22,702 bases of DNA from an uncultured Acidiphilium sp. (GTDB taxonomy: Bacteria > Bacillota > Clostridia > Christensenellales > Borkfalkiaceae). Below, piece by piece: positions 1 to 6,786 of this stretch (position 1 is its first letter; every line of letters begins with the position of its first letter). A program made the position numbers and the translations under genes. Under the pieces are notes generated by a model. The model ran no database searches. It saw only the letters and a program-made list of their open reading frames with translations, and was not told where the DNA came from. The stretch is taken from assembly GCA_902495325.1 (NCBI GenBank), contig CABUWK010000037.1, positions 1-22,702 of the forward strand. Direction: 5' to 3'.

Positions 1-135
1 ACCGGTCCCACGGGCGCAACGGGCGAAACCGGAGCTACGGGTCCCACCGGTCCCACGGGTGCAACGGGTGAAACCGGAGCTACGGGTCCCACCGGTCCCA
101 CGGGCGCAACGGGCGAAACCGGAGCTACGGGTCCC
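1..135 (+). repeat. 45-bp tandem repeat, 3 copies visible, encoding 15-residue collagen units
   Basis: Units lie at 1-45, 46-90 and 91-135 and each encodes TGPTGATGETGATGP. Copies 1 and 3 are identical. Copy 2 differs only by two silent C-to-T changes, so the array expanded recently or is being homogenised. It probably continues to the left of the window. Copy number could vary between strains or collapse in assembly. Confidence 0.93.
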
Positions 136-267
136 ACCGGTCCTACCGGTCCCGCAGGAACGGTTACCGCTGCGGCTTATGTTGAACCCGCCACAGCCGA
201 TACGATCGTTACGCAATTCAACCAACTGCGCACGAACATGATCGCCGCGGGGCTCATGAATCCTTAA
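1..267 (+). CDS. Collagen-like Gly-X-Thr repeat protein, C-terminal part (5'-truncated by window)
   Basis: The open frame runs from base 1 to a TAA at 265-267, and its start lies outside the window. The visible 88 residues begin with about 16 uninterrupted Gly-X-Y triplets (GPT, GAT, GET), nearly all with Thr in the Y position. The last triplet is GPA. A non-repeat tail of about 36 residues follows, ending in QLRTNMIAAGLMNP. Such repeats form collagen-like triple helices in bacterial surface and spore-coat proteins. In the Bacillus anthracis exosporium protein BclA, GPT triplets carry O-glycans on Thr (family knowledge). The short tail may be a trimerisation or attachment module. It faintly resembles the ends of some phage head-fibre proteins, so a phage-derived structural origin is possible. 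The next gene is a glycosyltransferase on the same strand, which fits a glycosylated surface fibre (inference). The repeat class is certain; the biological role is not. Confidence 0.85.
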   Translation, partial: TGPTGATGETGATGPTGPTGATGETGATGPTGPTGATGETGATGPTGPTGPAGTVTAAAYVEPATADTIVTQFNQLRTNMIAAGLMNP

Positions 268-330
268 CGATCCGTAAACCCTGCCCGGCGGACAAACGAT
301 ATGATCGTCTGAGACACCGGAAACAAAGGG

Positions 331-357
331 AAAGCCGTCGCCACAGCGGCGGCTTTT
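331..357 (+). terminator. Rho-independent terminator of the collagen-like gene
   Basis: An 11-bp stem (331-341 with 346-356, one G-U pair) closes a CACA loop and runs into TTTT. It lies about 65 nt after the collagen-like stop codon and 55 nt before the glycosyltransferase start, so the two genes are probably separate transcripts or only partly coupled. Confidence 0.65.
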
Positions 358-411
358 CCGATCGCCGCGTCCGCACACAATAAACGTCCGGCAATATCAA
401 AGAGGTAAAAC

Positions 412-1503
412 ATGAAAATCTGCGTTTACGCAATCTGTAAAAACGAAGAAAAATTCGTCGGCAGATGGCTTTCTTCCATGCGGGAAGCCGACGATATTTA
501 CGTTCTCGACACGGGATCATCGGACAACACCGTAAAACTCCTGACCGAGGGAGGCGCACACGTCACTGTGCGCGAGGTTTCTCCCTGGCGGTTCGACCGC
601 GCCCGCAACCTTTCCCTCGCCCTCGTTCCGCCCGATACGGACGTCTGCGTATGCACCGATCTCGACGAATACTTCCACCCGGGCTGGCGGGAAAAACTGG
701 AACGCGCATGGACGGATGATTGCCTGCGCGCCTACTATCGCTATACCTGGAATTTCAACGAAGACGGCTCGGAAGGGTGCGTATTCCGCTATTCCAAAAT
801 TCACCGGAGATGGGGCGTATACTGGCTTCACCCCGTGCACGAGATCCTCGCCTTTTCATACGGCGTTTCGGGGAAAAGCATTTTCGTGGAAGGGATGCAG
901 CTCGACCACAAAGCCGATCCCCGGAAATCGCGCGGGCAATATCTCCCTCTGCTCGAACTTTCCGTTGCCGAAATGCCTTCGGACGACAGAAACACCCATT
1001 ATCTCGGGCGGGAATATTATTTTTACGGAAGATGGAAAGATTCGATCCGAACGCTCAAACGCCATCTTTCTCTCCCCTCCGCCACCTGGAAAGACGAACG
1101 GGCTGCTTCCATGCGATACATTTCGAAATGTTATTTCCGTCTCGGAAATCCCGCGGAAGGGGAAGCGTGGATGTTCCGCGCGATCGCGGAAGCCCCGCAC
1201 TTAAGAGAACCGCTGCTCGACGCGGCGAGCTACTGTCTCGATGCAAAAAACTGGGAAGGTGTGATTTTCTTTACGAAAAAAGCCCTTTCGCTGAGCGAAG
1301 AGGCTTCTACGTATATTACAGAAAAAAAAGCCTACGGCGCGCTTCCGCACGATCTGCTTTCCGTCGCCTGTTTTTATGCGGGAAAGAAAAGCGAAGCTCT
1401 TGCCGAAGCGGAAAAGGCGCACGCCCTCTCCCCGAACGACGAAAGGATCGGAAACAACGTCGCTCTGATCCGCGCGTCGTTATCGGCAGATCCGCAACCC
1501 TGA
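412..1503 (+). CDS. GT2-family glycosyltransferase with C-terminal helical/TPR-like region
   Basis: This 363-residue protein is predicted to transfer a sugar from a nucleotide-sugar donor. The N-terminus (1-25) has the GT-A start typical of family 2, with AICKNEE, followed by DTGSSDNT at 33-40. A DxD-like metal/nucleotide-sugar motif, CTDLDEYF, is at 81-88. From about residue 190 the chain is helical, with repeats resembling tetratricopeptide pairs (for example residues 235-265 and the Ala-rich stretch near 325-350). The start is chosen at the ATG with AGAGG six bases upstream. There is no signal peptide or membrane segment, so it should be cytoplasmic. Its neighbour on the same strand is a Thr-rich collagen-like protein, a plausible acceptor (inference from context only). 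The downstream neighbour uppP is convergent. Donor and acceptor cannot be told from sequence. Confidence 0.9.
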   Translation: MKICVYAICKNEEKFVGRWLSSMREADDIYVLDTGSSDNTVKLLTEGGAHVTVREVSPWRFDRARNLSLALVPPDTDVCVCTDLDEYFHPGWREKLERAWTDDCLRAYYRYTWNFNEDGSEGCVFRYSKIHRRWGVYWLHPVHEILAFSYGVSGKSIFVEGMQLDHKADPRKSRGQYLPLLELSVAEMPSDDRNTHYLGREYYFYGRWKDSIRTLKRHLSLPSATWKDERAASMRYISKCYFRLGNPAEGEAWMFRAIAEAPHLREPLLDAASYCLDAKNWEGVIFFTKKALSLSEEASTYITEKKAYGALPHDLLSVACFYAGKKSEALAEAEKAHALSPNDERIGNNVALIRASLSADPQP

Positions 1504-1508
1504 CACAA

Positions 1509-1610
1509 TAGGCTTAAAATCCGTTATCGCTGACTGTTTCACGGCGAGAAATCGGAGAAAAGAGCGGAAAAGAAGCCTTTCGGGTAAATCGGGAAACAGC
1601 GAATACCGGG
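1509..1610. mobile_element. Short decayed copy of the MITE-like element found at 22104-22387
   Basis: The stretch starts six bases after the glycosyltransferase stop with TAGGCTTA and matches the left terminal repeat of the larger element at about 20 of 25 positions. Positions 1546-1585 match 22321-22360 at 36 of 40 bases. CTGTTTC (1534-1540) and GAAACAG (1593-1599) are inverted repeats, and the arms around them are also partly complementary. The outer right end no longer matches and runs into the 3' end of uppP, so this copy looks truncated or eroded there. It has no coding capacity. Confidence 0.6.
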
Positions 1611-1618
1611 TCTGCGGA

Positions 1619-2440
1619 TCAAAGGATCACAAGCAACAGGATCACGACAAGCCCCAGCGCGATGCGGTAAATGCCGAACGGCGTGAAATCGTGTTTGCGG
1701 ACGAAATTCATCAGGAATTTTATCACGAACAGCGATACGACGAAAGCGATCACCATACCGAGAAGAAGCGCCGCAATTTCCGTTCCGCCGAATGAAAAAC
1801 CGTATTTTATGAGCTTATAGGCGGACGCACAGACCATGGTGGGAACGGCGAGAAAGAAGGTGAATTCCGCCGCGGTAGGTCTCGAAATTCCGATAATCAG
1901 CGCGCCTACGATCGTCGCGCCCGAACGGGACGTTCCCGGAACCATCGCAAGAACCTGAAAACAACCGATCAGAAACGCCTTTCCGAAAGAAAGTTCGCCG
2001 ACCGAATTTACCGTCGGCGTTCTCTTTTTGTTGACTTGTTCCACCACAATAAAAGCGATACCGTAAACGATCAGCATGATCGCGATCGTAAGCGGATTGT
2101 AAAAATGCTCGGTAAGAAAATCGTCGATCAATAAACCCACCGCCGCGGGCACGCACGCCAGCGCGACTTTCAGCCACATCATGATCACGTCTTTCCTGAC
2201 GTGCGGTTCGTCTTTTTTGAAACGGAAGGGAAAAAGCTTGTTCCAGAACAACACCACGACCGCAAGGATCGCCCCGAGCTGTATCACGACGAAGAACACG
2301 TTCTTGAAATCTTCGCTCATGGCAAGGGGAAAATACCGTTCGAAAAGGATCATGTGCCCCGTGCTTGAAATCGGCAACCACTCCGTGATCCCCTCGATGA
2401 TCCCGAGAAGCACGATCTTAACAACTTCCAGAAAGTCCAT
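1619..2440 (-). CDS. uppP: Undecaprenyl-diphosphatase UppP (BacA family)
   Basis: This 273-residue integral membrane protein dephosphorylates undecaprenyl diphosphate, regenerating the lipid carrier for peptidoglycan and wall-polymer synthesis; the family confers bacitracin tolerance. The two signature regions are present: EGITEWLPISSTGHM at about residues 16-30 (the Glu-rich active-site motif) and PGTSRSGAT at about 168-176. The rest is a series of hydrophobic helices, ending in a Leu/Val-rich C-terminus. Length is normal for the family. ATG at 2440 is used; the ribosome-binding site is weak (ACGGGGT). A candidate promoter and a 14-bp palindrome lie just upstream. It follows the pnp terminator, so it is probably transcribed alone, and it converges on the glycosyltransferase. 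Confidence 0.96.
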   Translation of the reverse strand: MDFLEVVKIVLLGIIEGITEWLPISSTGHMILFERYFPLAMSEDFKNVFFVVIQLGAILAVVVLFWNKLFPFRFKKDEPHVRKDVIMMWLKVALACVPAAVGLLIDDFLTEHFYNPLTIAIMLIVYGIAFIVVEQVNKKRTPTVNSVGELSFGKAFLIGCFQVLAMVPGTSRSGATIVGALIIGISRPTAAEFTFFLAVPTMVCASAYKLIKYGFSFGGTEIAALLLGMVIAFVVSLFVIKFLMNFVRKHDFTPFGIYRIALGLVVILLLVIL

Positions 2441-2455
2441 AAATACCCCGTTAAT

Positions 2456-2486
2456 CAGCCTATAGGCTGTTATTTCATATTGTAAA
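2456..2486 (-). promoter_or_regulatory. Candidate uppP promoter overlapping a perfect 14-bp palindrome
   Basis: On the - strand TTTACA (2481-2486) is followed after 16 bases by TATAGG (2459-2464). The -10 hexamer sits inside the perfect palindrome CAGCCTATAGGCTG (2456-2469), which could be an operator. The leader would be only about 12-15 nt. The hexamers are imperfect, so this is a candidate only. Confidence 0.4.
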
Positions 2487-2499
2487 ATTTCATTTCAAG

Positions 2500-2529
2500 G
2501 AAAAGAGCCGCTTTTACACGGCGGCTCTT
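2500..2529 (-). terminator. Rho-independent terminator of pnp
   Basis: Inverted arms AAGAGCCGC (2503-2511) and GCGGCTCTT (2521-2529) close a 9-nt loop and are followed on the - strand by a T run. The hairpin starts about 20 nt after the pnp stop. Confidence 0.8.
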
Positions 2530-2550
2530 ATCTTCCGGAACTCCGGATGA

Positions 2551-4653
2551 TTATTCCTGTTCGATTTTCTCAAGAAGCTTCAGGTCGATGCCCTTTTCGC
2601 CGATCTTGATGATCTCTACCTTAACGGTATCGCCGATCGCAAGAACTTCGTCTACGGAATCGATTCTTCTGTCGCTCATCCTGGAAATGTGGATCATGCC
2701 GTCTTTACCGGGGGCAAGTTCGCAGAACGCGCCCACTCTCGGAAGGATCCTGACGACGGTGGAAATGAACATATCGCCCACTTCGGGATCTCTCGCGATG
2801 GACATGACCATGGCTTTTGCCTTTTCCGCTTTGGACATATCCTCCCCGTAAGTTGCAATAAACACTTTTCCGTCTTCGTTGATATCGATCTTAACGCCGG
2901 TTTCGTCGATGATCTTATTGATCGTTTTTCCGCCGCTGCCGATAACGTCCTTGATCTTTTCGGTCGGAATCGTGAAGGAAATGATCTTCGGCGCATATTT
3001 CGAAAGTTCTTTGTTCGGTTCGGGGATACATTCGAGCATTTTGCCGAGAATAAAGTGACGACCCTCGTTTGCCTGATGAATGGCTTTTCTCAGGATCTCC
3101 TCGCTGATGCCCTTGATCTTGATATCCATCTGAATGGCGGTGATTCCTTTGACCGTACCCGCGACCTTGAAGTCCATATCGCCGAGGAAGTCTTCAAGCC
3201 CCTGGATATCGGAAAGAACGGAGATCTTGCCGCTTTCGGTATCTTTGATAAGACCCATCGCAATGCCGGCAACCGGTCTCTTGATGGGAACGCCCGCGTC
3301 CATCAATGCCATCGTGGAACCGCAGACGGAAGCCTGCGAAGTCGAACCGTTGGAAGAAAGGACTTCGGAAACGAGACGGATCGCATACGGGAATTCCTCT
3401 TCGGAAGGAATTACGGGTTCGAGTGCCCTTTCCGCAAGCGCGCCGTGACCGATCTCTCTTCTGCCGGGGCTTCTGAGCGGTTTCGCTTCGCCGGAAGCAT
3501 AACCGGGCATATTGTAGTGGTGAATATATCTCTTGTATTCTTCGTTATCGAGCCCTTCGAGCTTCTGTACTTCGGAGATCGTACCGAGCGTGCAGGTCGT
3601 CATGACCTGCGTCATGCCTCTCGTAAACACCGCGCTGCCGTGAACTCTCGGCAAAATCCCGTGTTCGCACCAGATCGGTCTGATCTCGGTAAGGCTTCTT
3701 CCGTCCGGTCTTACGCCCGTGTTCGTGATCTTCGCTCTTACCTTTTCCTTCGTGATATAGTAAAGAGAATCTTTCATTTCTCTTTCCATGCCGGGGAATT
3801 CTTCCGCAAAATGCGCGAGAACATCCTTTTCCACTTCGTCCTGACGAGCCTGACGTTCGAATCTGTCAAACGTGTCGAGCGCGTGATCGAGTTTTTCGCC
3901 CGCATACGCTCTGACGGCGGCGTCGAGATCTTCGGGAACGTGGTAAAGATCCATTTCAAGCTTGGTCTTGCCGCATTCTTTCACGATCTCCTCGATAAAG
4001 GCGCACTGTTTTTTGATCTCTTCGTGACCGAACAGAATGGCTCCGACCATCGCTTCGTCGTCGATCTCCTTCGCGCCCGCTTCTACCATCATGATAGCGT
4101 CCTTCGTGCCGGAAAGGTTCAGCGCGAGGGTGCTGTGTTCTTTCTGTTTCACCGAGGGATTGATCACGTATTCCCCGTCGACGATACCGACGACGACGGA
4201 ACCCGTGGGACCCGCCCAGGGAATATCCGAAATGCTGAGGGCGACGGAGCTGCCGAACATGGCAAGCGGTTCCGGCGCAATGTCCTGATCGACCGAAAGA
4301 GCGGTCGCCACGACGGTAACGTCGTTAAACAAGCCCTTCGGGAAAAGAGGTCTGATCGGTCTGTCGATCAGGCGGGAAACGAGGATCGCTTTGTCGCTCG
4401 CTCTGCCCTCTCTCTTCTTGAAACCGCCGGGGATCTTACCGACGGAGTACATTTTCTCTTCATAGTCTACCGAAAGGGGGAAGAAATCCATTCCTTCTCT
4501 CGGCACGGGCGCCATGGTAACGTTGACCATAACGACCGTTTCCCCGCAACGAACGATACACGAGCCGTTCGCCTGCTGAGCATACTTGCCCACGTCGACG
4601 GAAACTTCTCTGCCGCCGATCGTCGTTTTGAAAATTTTGTGATTTTCCAACAT
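2551..4653 (-). CDS. pnp: Polyribonucleotide nucleotidyltransferase (PNPase)
   Basis: This 700-residue phosphorolytic 3'-5' exoribonuclease degrades mRNA to nucleoside diphosphates as a homotrimer and can also add 3' tails. Domain order is complete. The first RNase PH domain is about 10-140, and a helical linker spans 240-310. The catalytic second RNase PH domain is about 313-545, with SNGSTSQASVCGS at 434-446 and the metal-binding Asp pair in LGDMDF (492, 494). A KH domain with IGSGGKT is at 571-577, and an S1 domain at about 624-695 contains GMIHISR. ATG at 4653 has GGAGA about 10 bases upstream. It lies directly after rpsO, the usual bacterial arrangement, but a terminator and its own hairpin-containing leader separate the two. 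Confidence 0.98.
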   Translation of the reverse strand: MLENHKIFKTTIGGREVSVDVGKYAQQANGSCIVRCGETVVMVNVTMAPVPREGMDFFPLSVDYEEKMYSVGKIPGGFKKREGRASDKAILVSRLIDRPIRPLFPKGLFNDVTVVATALSVDQDIAPEPLAMFGSSVALSISDIPWAGPTGSVVVGIVDGEYVINPSVKQKEHSTLALNLSGTKDAIMMVEAGAKEIDDEAMVGAILFGHEEIKKQCAFIEEIVKECGKTKLEMDLYHVPEDLDAAVRAYAGEKLDHALDTFDRFERQARQDEVEKDVLAHFAEEFPGMEREMKDSLYYITKEKVRAKITNTGVRPDGRSLTEIRPIWCEHGILPRVHGSAVFTRGMTQVMTTCTLGTISEVQKLEGLDNEEYKRYIHHYNMPGYASGEAKPLRSPGRREIGHGALAERALEPVIPSEEEFPYAIRLVSEVLSSNGSTSQASVCGSTMALMDAGVPIKRPVAGIAMGLIKDTESGKISVLSDIQGLEDFLGDMDFKVAGTVKGITAIQMDIKIKGISEEILRKAIHQANEGRHFILGKMLECIPEPNKELSKYAPKIISFTIPTEKIKDVIGSGGKTINKIIDETGVKIDINEDGKVFIATYGEDMSKAEKAKAMVMSIARDPEVGDMFISTVVRILPRVGAFCELAPGKDGMIHISRMSDRRIDSVDEVLAIGDTVKVEIIKIGEKGIDLKLLEKIEQE

Positions 4654-4679
4654 GCTGATTTGTTCTCCTTGTAACTCTG

Positions 4680-4713
4680 ATTATATGCCGGAGAAAAACT
4701 TCCTTCCTCCGGC
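4680..4713 (-). promoter_or_regulatory. pnp leader/promoter region: TATAAT box beside a 7-bp hairpin
   Basis: TATAAT on the - strand (4680-4685) lies 26 bases before the pnp start, a good place for a -10 box, but no convincing -35 is seen 17 bases further up. Immediately upstream is an inverted repeat GCCGGAG (4687-4693) / CTCCGGC (4707-4713). It may instead be a leader hairpin if transcription starts further up; pnp leaders of enteric bacteria carry a processed hairpin. Which applies here is unclear. Confidence 0.35.
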
Positions 4714-4821
4714 GGAAACGGAAGAAACCGCCGTCGCGGTAACGCCCGTGTCTTTCACCGTAAGCCGCTTTCCTTTTGCGTTATCCGCCTGTTTCCGGAA
4801 AGCGACCTTCTTTCCATAAAG

Positions 4822-4846
4822 AAAAAAGCCGCCGCAACGGCGAAGA
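4822..4846 (-). terminator. Rho-independent terminator of rpsO
   Basis: On the - strand CGCCG-TTG-CGGCG is followed by GC and six T residues (T run at 4822-4827). It lies about 75 nt after the rpsO stop, in the rpsO-pnp gap. The stem is only 5 bp but fully GC. Some read-through into pnp is likely. Confidence 0.6.
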
Positions 4847-4916
4847 AGAAGCGAAACCCGCTTTTCGGTAAGTTCGCTTTCCCGTACGCCTTTTTCATGC
4901 GACAGCCTCGTGATCG

Positions 4917-5180
4917 TTACTTTCTGAGACCGAGTTTTGCAACGATTTCTCTGTACTTTTCGATATCGATCGATTTGAGATAGTCAAGCAAGCCCTTTCT
5001 GCGGCCGACCATTTTCAGAAGCCCGCGACGGCTGTGCTTATCGTTGTTATTGACTTTCAGGTGCTCGTTCAGGTGGTTGATTCTCTCCGTCAGAAGAGCG
5101 ATCTGCACTTCGGTGGAACCGGTATCCCCGTCGTGTCTCTTGAAGTCGTTAATGATCTGCGATTTTCTTTCTTTTTCCAT
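4917..5180 (-). CDS. rpsO: 30S ribosomal protein S15
   Basis: This 87-residue primary 16S rRNA-binding protein is required early for assembly of the 30S platform. Conserved S15 features are visible: the N-terminal helix with FKRHDGDTGSTEVQIALLT (residues 13-31), the HLKVNNNDKHSRRGLL loop-helix around 40-55, and MVGRRKGLLDYL at 57-68. The frame is open further upstream to 5321, but the true start is ATG at 5180. GGAGG sits nine bases before it, and the family begins at this point (MEKERKSQII); the upstream residues have no S15 character. It has its own promoter and a structured leader, and is followed by a terminator before pnp. Confidence 0.98.
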   Translation of the reverse strand: MEKERKSQIINDFKRHDGDTGSTEVQIALLTERINHLNEHLKVNNNDKHSRRGLLKMVGRRKGLLDYLKSIDIEKYREIVAKLGLRK

Positions 5181-5288
5181 TTTTATTATCCTCCGTATGG
5201 AAAATTGTTTCAGACTTGAAAACGAAGCGGAACGGCGAGTACTCGTTGAACTTCGCAATAAGCCTTTACGGCCGCATTCTGCGACCGT
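5181..5288 (-). promoter_or_regulatory. rpsO 5' leader with two hairpins, candidate autoregulatory site
   Basis: In the - strand transcript the first hairpin is a 9-bp stem with a GAA triloop (5268-5288, one G-U pair). The second region has CGAAG (5223-5227) pairing with CTTCG (5251-5255) around the palindrome CGAGTACTCG (5236-5245). S15 controls its own translation by binding leader RNA in several bacteria, with different folds in each. A similar role here is inferred, not shown. Confidence 0.4.
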
Positions 5289-5292
5289 ATCT

Positions 5293-5321
5293 ATATTAAC
5301 ATATTTTACCGCGAAATGCAA
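5293..5321 (-). promoter_or_regulatory. Candidate rpsO promoter
   Basis: TTGCAT (5316-5321) and TAATAT (5293-5298) on the - strand are spaced by exactly 17 bases, with TG two bases before the -10 box (an extended -10). Both hexamers are imperfect. Transcription would begin just before the first leader hairpin. Confidence 0.45.
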
Positions 5322-5400
5322 ACGTTTTTCGAAGCAAAACGAAAACTATTTCACCTTTTCTCTCTTTATTTGTCTTTTCCGGCTTCTTTCGATCCGTGGC

Positions 5401-6786
5401 TCAGCCTTTCGCCCTTCCTTTCCCGTTTTCTCCGAGGAAAAGAGCTTCCTTGTCCGCGATGATGCGGTCGATCTTCGCAATGTAGGTCGCAATGTCTTTC
5501 GGGGCGCCGTAACGTTCGATCCTGTCCTCATTTCCGAACAGTTTTTTCGAAACGGCATTCGCGCCGCACGCCACGTTGTCCGTGATCTCTTCCATCACGT
5601 CGATATTGTAAACGCAGCCTTTGCCCGGTTTCGTATAGCCCGTGTTCTCGAGATTGCCCGCCATGTATTTCTGGCGATAAAGATAATACGGTTCGTATCC
5701 GGACGAGATCAGTCTGCGGGAAGAATATCCGATCATTTTCGAGATCTCCCCGTCCGGCAGACGGTCGACCGATTCCTTCAGCCTGCTTCCCTTTTTCAGC
5801 GAAAGCGTGTGCACCGTCACGTTGTCCGGCGAAAGATCGACCGCTTTGTCGATGCTGTAACGGAAGTCTTCAAACGTTTCTCCGGGAAGCCCCGCGATCA
5901 AATCCATATTGACGGAAAAGCCGTATTTCAACGCGAGTTCGTATTTATCGAGGATCTCTTTCACCGTATGCTTTCTGCCGAGAAGGACAAGCGTTTTGTC
6001 ATGGAAGGTCTGCGGGTTCACGCAGATCCTGGTAACCCCCTTCGCGCGGAGAAGCTCGAGTTTTTCCTCGTCGATACAGTCGGGGCGCCCCGCTTCCACC
6101 GTAAATTCCACGCCGGGATCTTTCACGGTATCGAGAATCTTCTCCAGCTCTTTCGCCGGAAGGGAAACAGGGGTCCCCCCGCCGATATAAACGGAGCGAA
6201 GCCTGCCTATAAGCCGTTCAGCCGCGATTATTTCTTTCGTTAAACAATCGACGTATTCCGGGATCTGTCCGCATTTTCCGATCTCCTGCGATACGAAGGA
6301 ACAGTAAGAACACCTCGTCGGGCAGAAGGGGATGCCGATAAACAGATCGGCGTCTCCGGGAAGCGTTTCGTAATAAGGCGCCTGTTCCCGCCGGATGCGA
6401 TCCACGATATCGAGCTTTTCTTCTTCCACTCCCATCACGTCGCGCATGGTTTCCCGCCAGTTCTCTCCTTCGCGGTAGGAAAACTTGACCGGACGGATCC
6501 CCGTAAGCGCGCCCCACGGCAGGGTTTCGTTCAGAACGGAAGAAAGCGCGCGGTAAAACGCGAGTTTGGAAAAGCGTTTTTCATAGCGTTTTCTTTCGAT
6601 TTCGCCCGAGTAGGAACACGCGAAGTCATAGCAAAAGTCGCCTTGCCCTTCGATCGCGATCTCTTCGCGGAAACCCTTTTCCGTTGCGATCGAAGTATGT
6701 ATCACGTTCAGTTCTTCCGCGCCGTGAAAAAATTTGCTTTCTTCCAGAAGTTCGGGAAGAAGCCCCGCCACGTTCGTTTCGATCAT
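5401..6786 (-). CDS. hemZ: HemZ-type radical SAM coproporphyrinogen dehydrogenase-like protein
   Basis: This 461-residue radical S-adenosylmethionine enzyme is related to oxygen-independent coproporphyrinogen III oxidase. The cluster motif CPTRCSYC (Cys 155, 159, 162) binds the [4Fe-4S] cluster, and the glycine motif IGGGTP is near 201-206. The N-terminal 140 residues, with LPWGALTGIRPVKF at 89-102, mark the HemZ branch rather than HemN or HemW. The C-terminal part contains NLENTGYTKPGKGCVYN. The start is ATG at 6786, which overlaps the upstream gene's stop by four bases (ATGA), indicating translational coupling. It is last in the recJ-rel-hydrolase-hemZ cluster. No other heme-synthesis gene is in the window, so the physiological substrate is uncertain. 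Confidence 0.93.
   Translation of the reverse strand: MIETNVAGLLPELLEESKFFHGAEELNVIHTSIATEKGFREEIAIEGQGDFCYDFACSYSGEIERKRYEKRFSKLAFYRALSSVLNETLPWGALTGIRPVKFSYREGENWRETMRDVMGVEEEKLDIVDRIRREQAPYYETLPGDADLFIGIPFCPTRCSYCSFVSQEIGKCGQIPEYVDCLTKEIIAAERLIGRLRSVYIGGGTPVSLPAKELEKILDTVKDPGVEFTVEAGRPDCIDEEKLELLRAKGVTRICVNPQTFHDKTLVLLGRKHTVKEILDKYELALKYGFSVNMDLIAGLPGETFEDFRYSIDKAVDLSPDNVTVHTLSLKKGSRLKESVDRLPDGEISKMIGYSSRRLISSGYEPYYLYRQKYMAGNLENTGYTKPGKGCVYNIDVMEEITDNVACGANAVSKKLFGNEDRIERYGAPKDIATYIAKIDRIIADKEALFLGENGKGRAKG

Noticed and set aside
1..135. Repeats at the left edge as a CRISPR-like array
   Set aside because: The 45-bp units abut without spacers and are in phase with a collagen Gly-X-Thr frame.
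720..1511. A 263-codon frame overlapping the glycosyltransferase in another phase
   Set aside because: It is Arg-rich low-quality sequence; the GT2 motifs and ribosome-binding site are in the other phase.
2689..4674. A 661-codon open frame on the + strand opposite pnp
   Set aside because: It is a GC-codon shadow of pnp: the - strand frame has a full, well-ordered PNPase domain set, while this translation is His/Arg/Asp-rich with no recognisable fold.
5181..5321. An N-terminal extension of S15 by 47 residues
   Set aside because: GGAGG precedes the ATG at 5180, the family starts there, and the extension would cover the leader and promoter.
5324..5346. GTTTTTCG/CGAAAAC inverted repeat as the hemZ terminator
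   Set aside because: The stem is short and AT-rich, lies over 50 nt from the stop and next to the rpsO promoter, and has no clean T run. It is too weak to call.
5044..6243. A 399-codon + strand frame across rpsO and hemZ
   Set aside because: It runs antisense through two well-supported genes and the rpsO promoter, and has no family resemblance.
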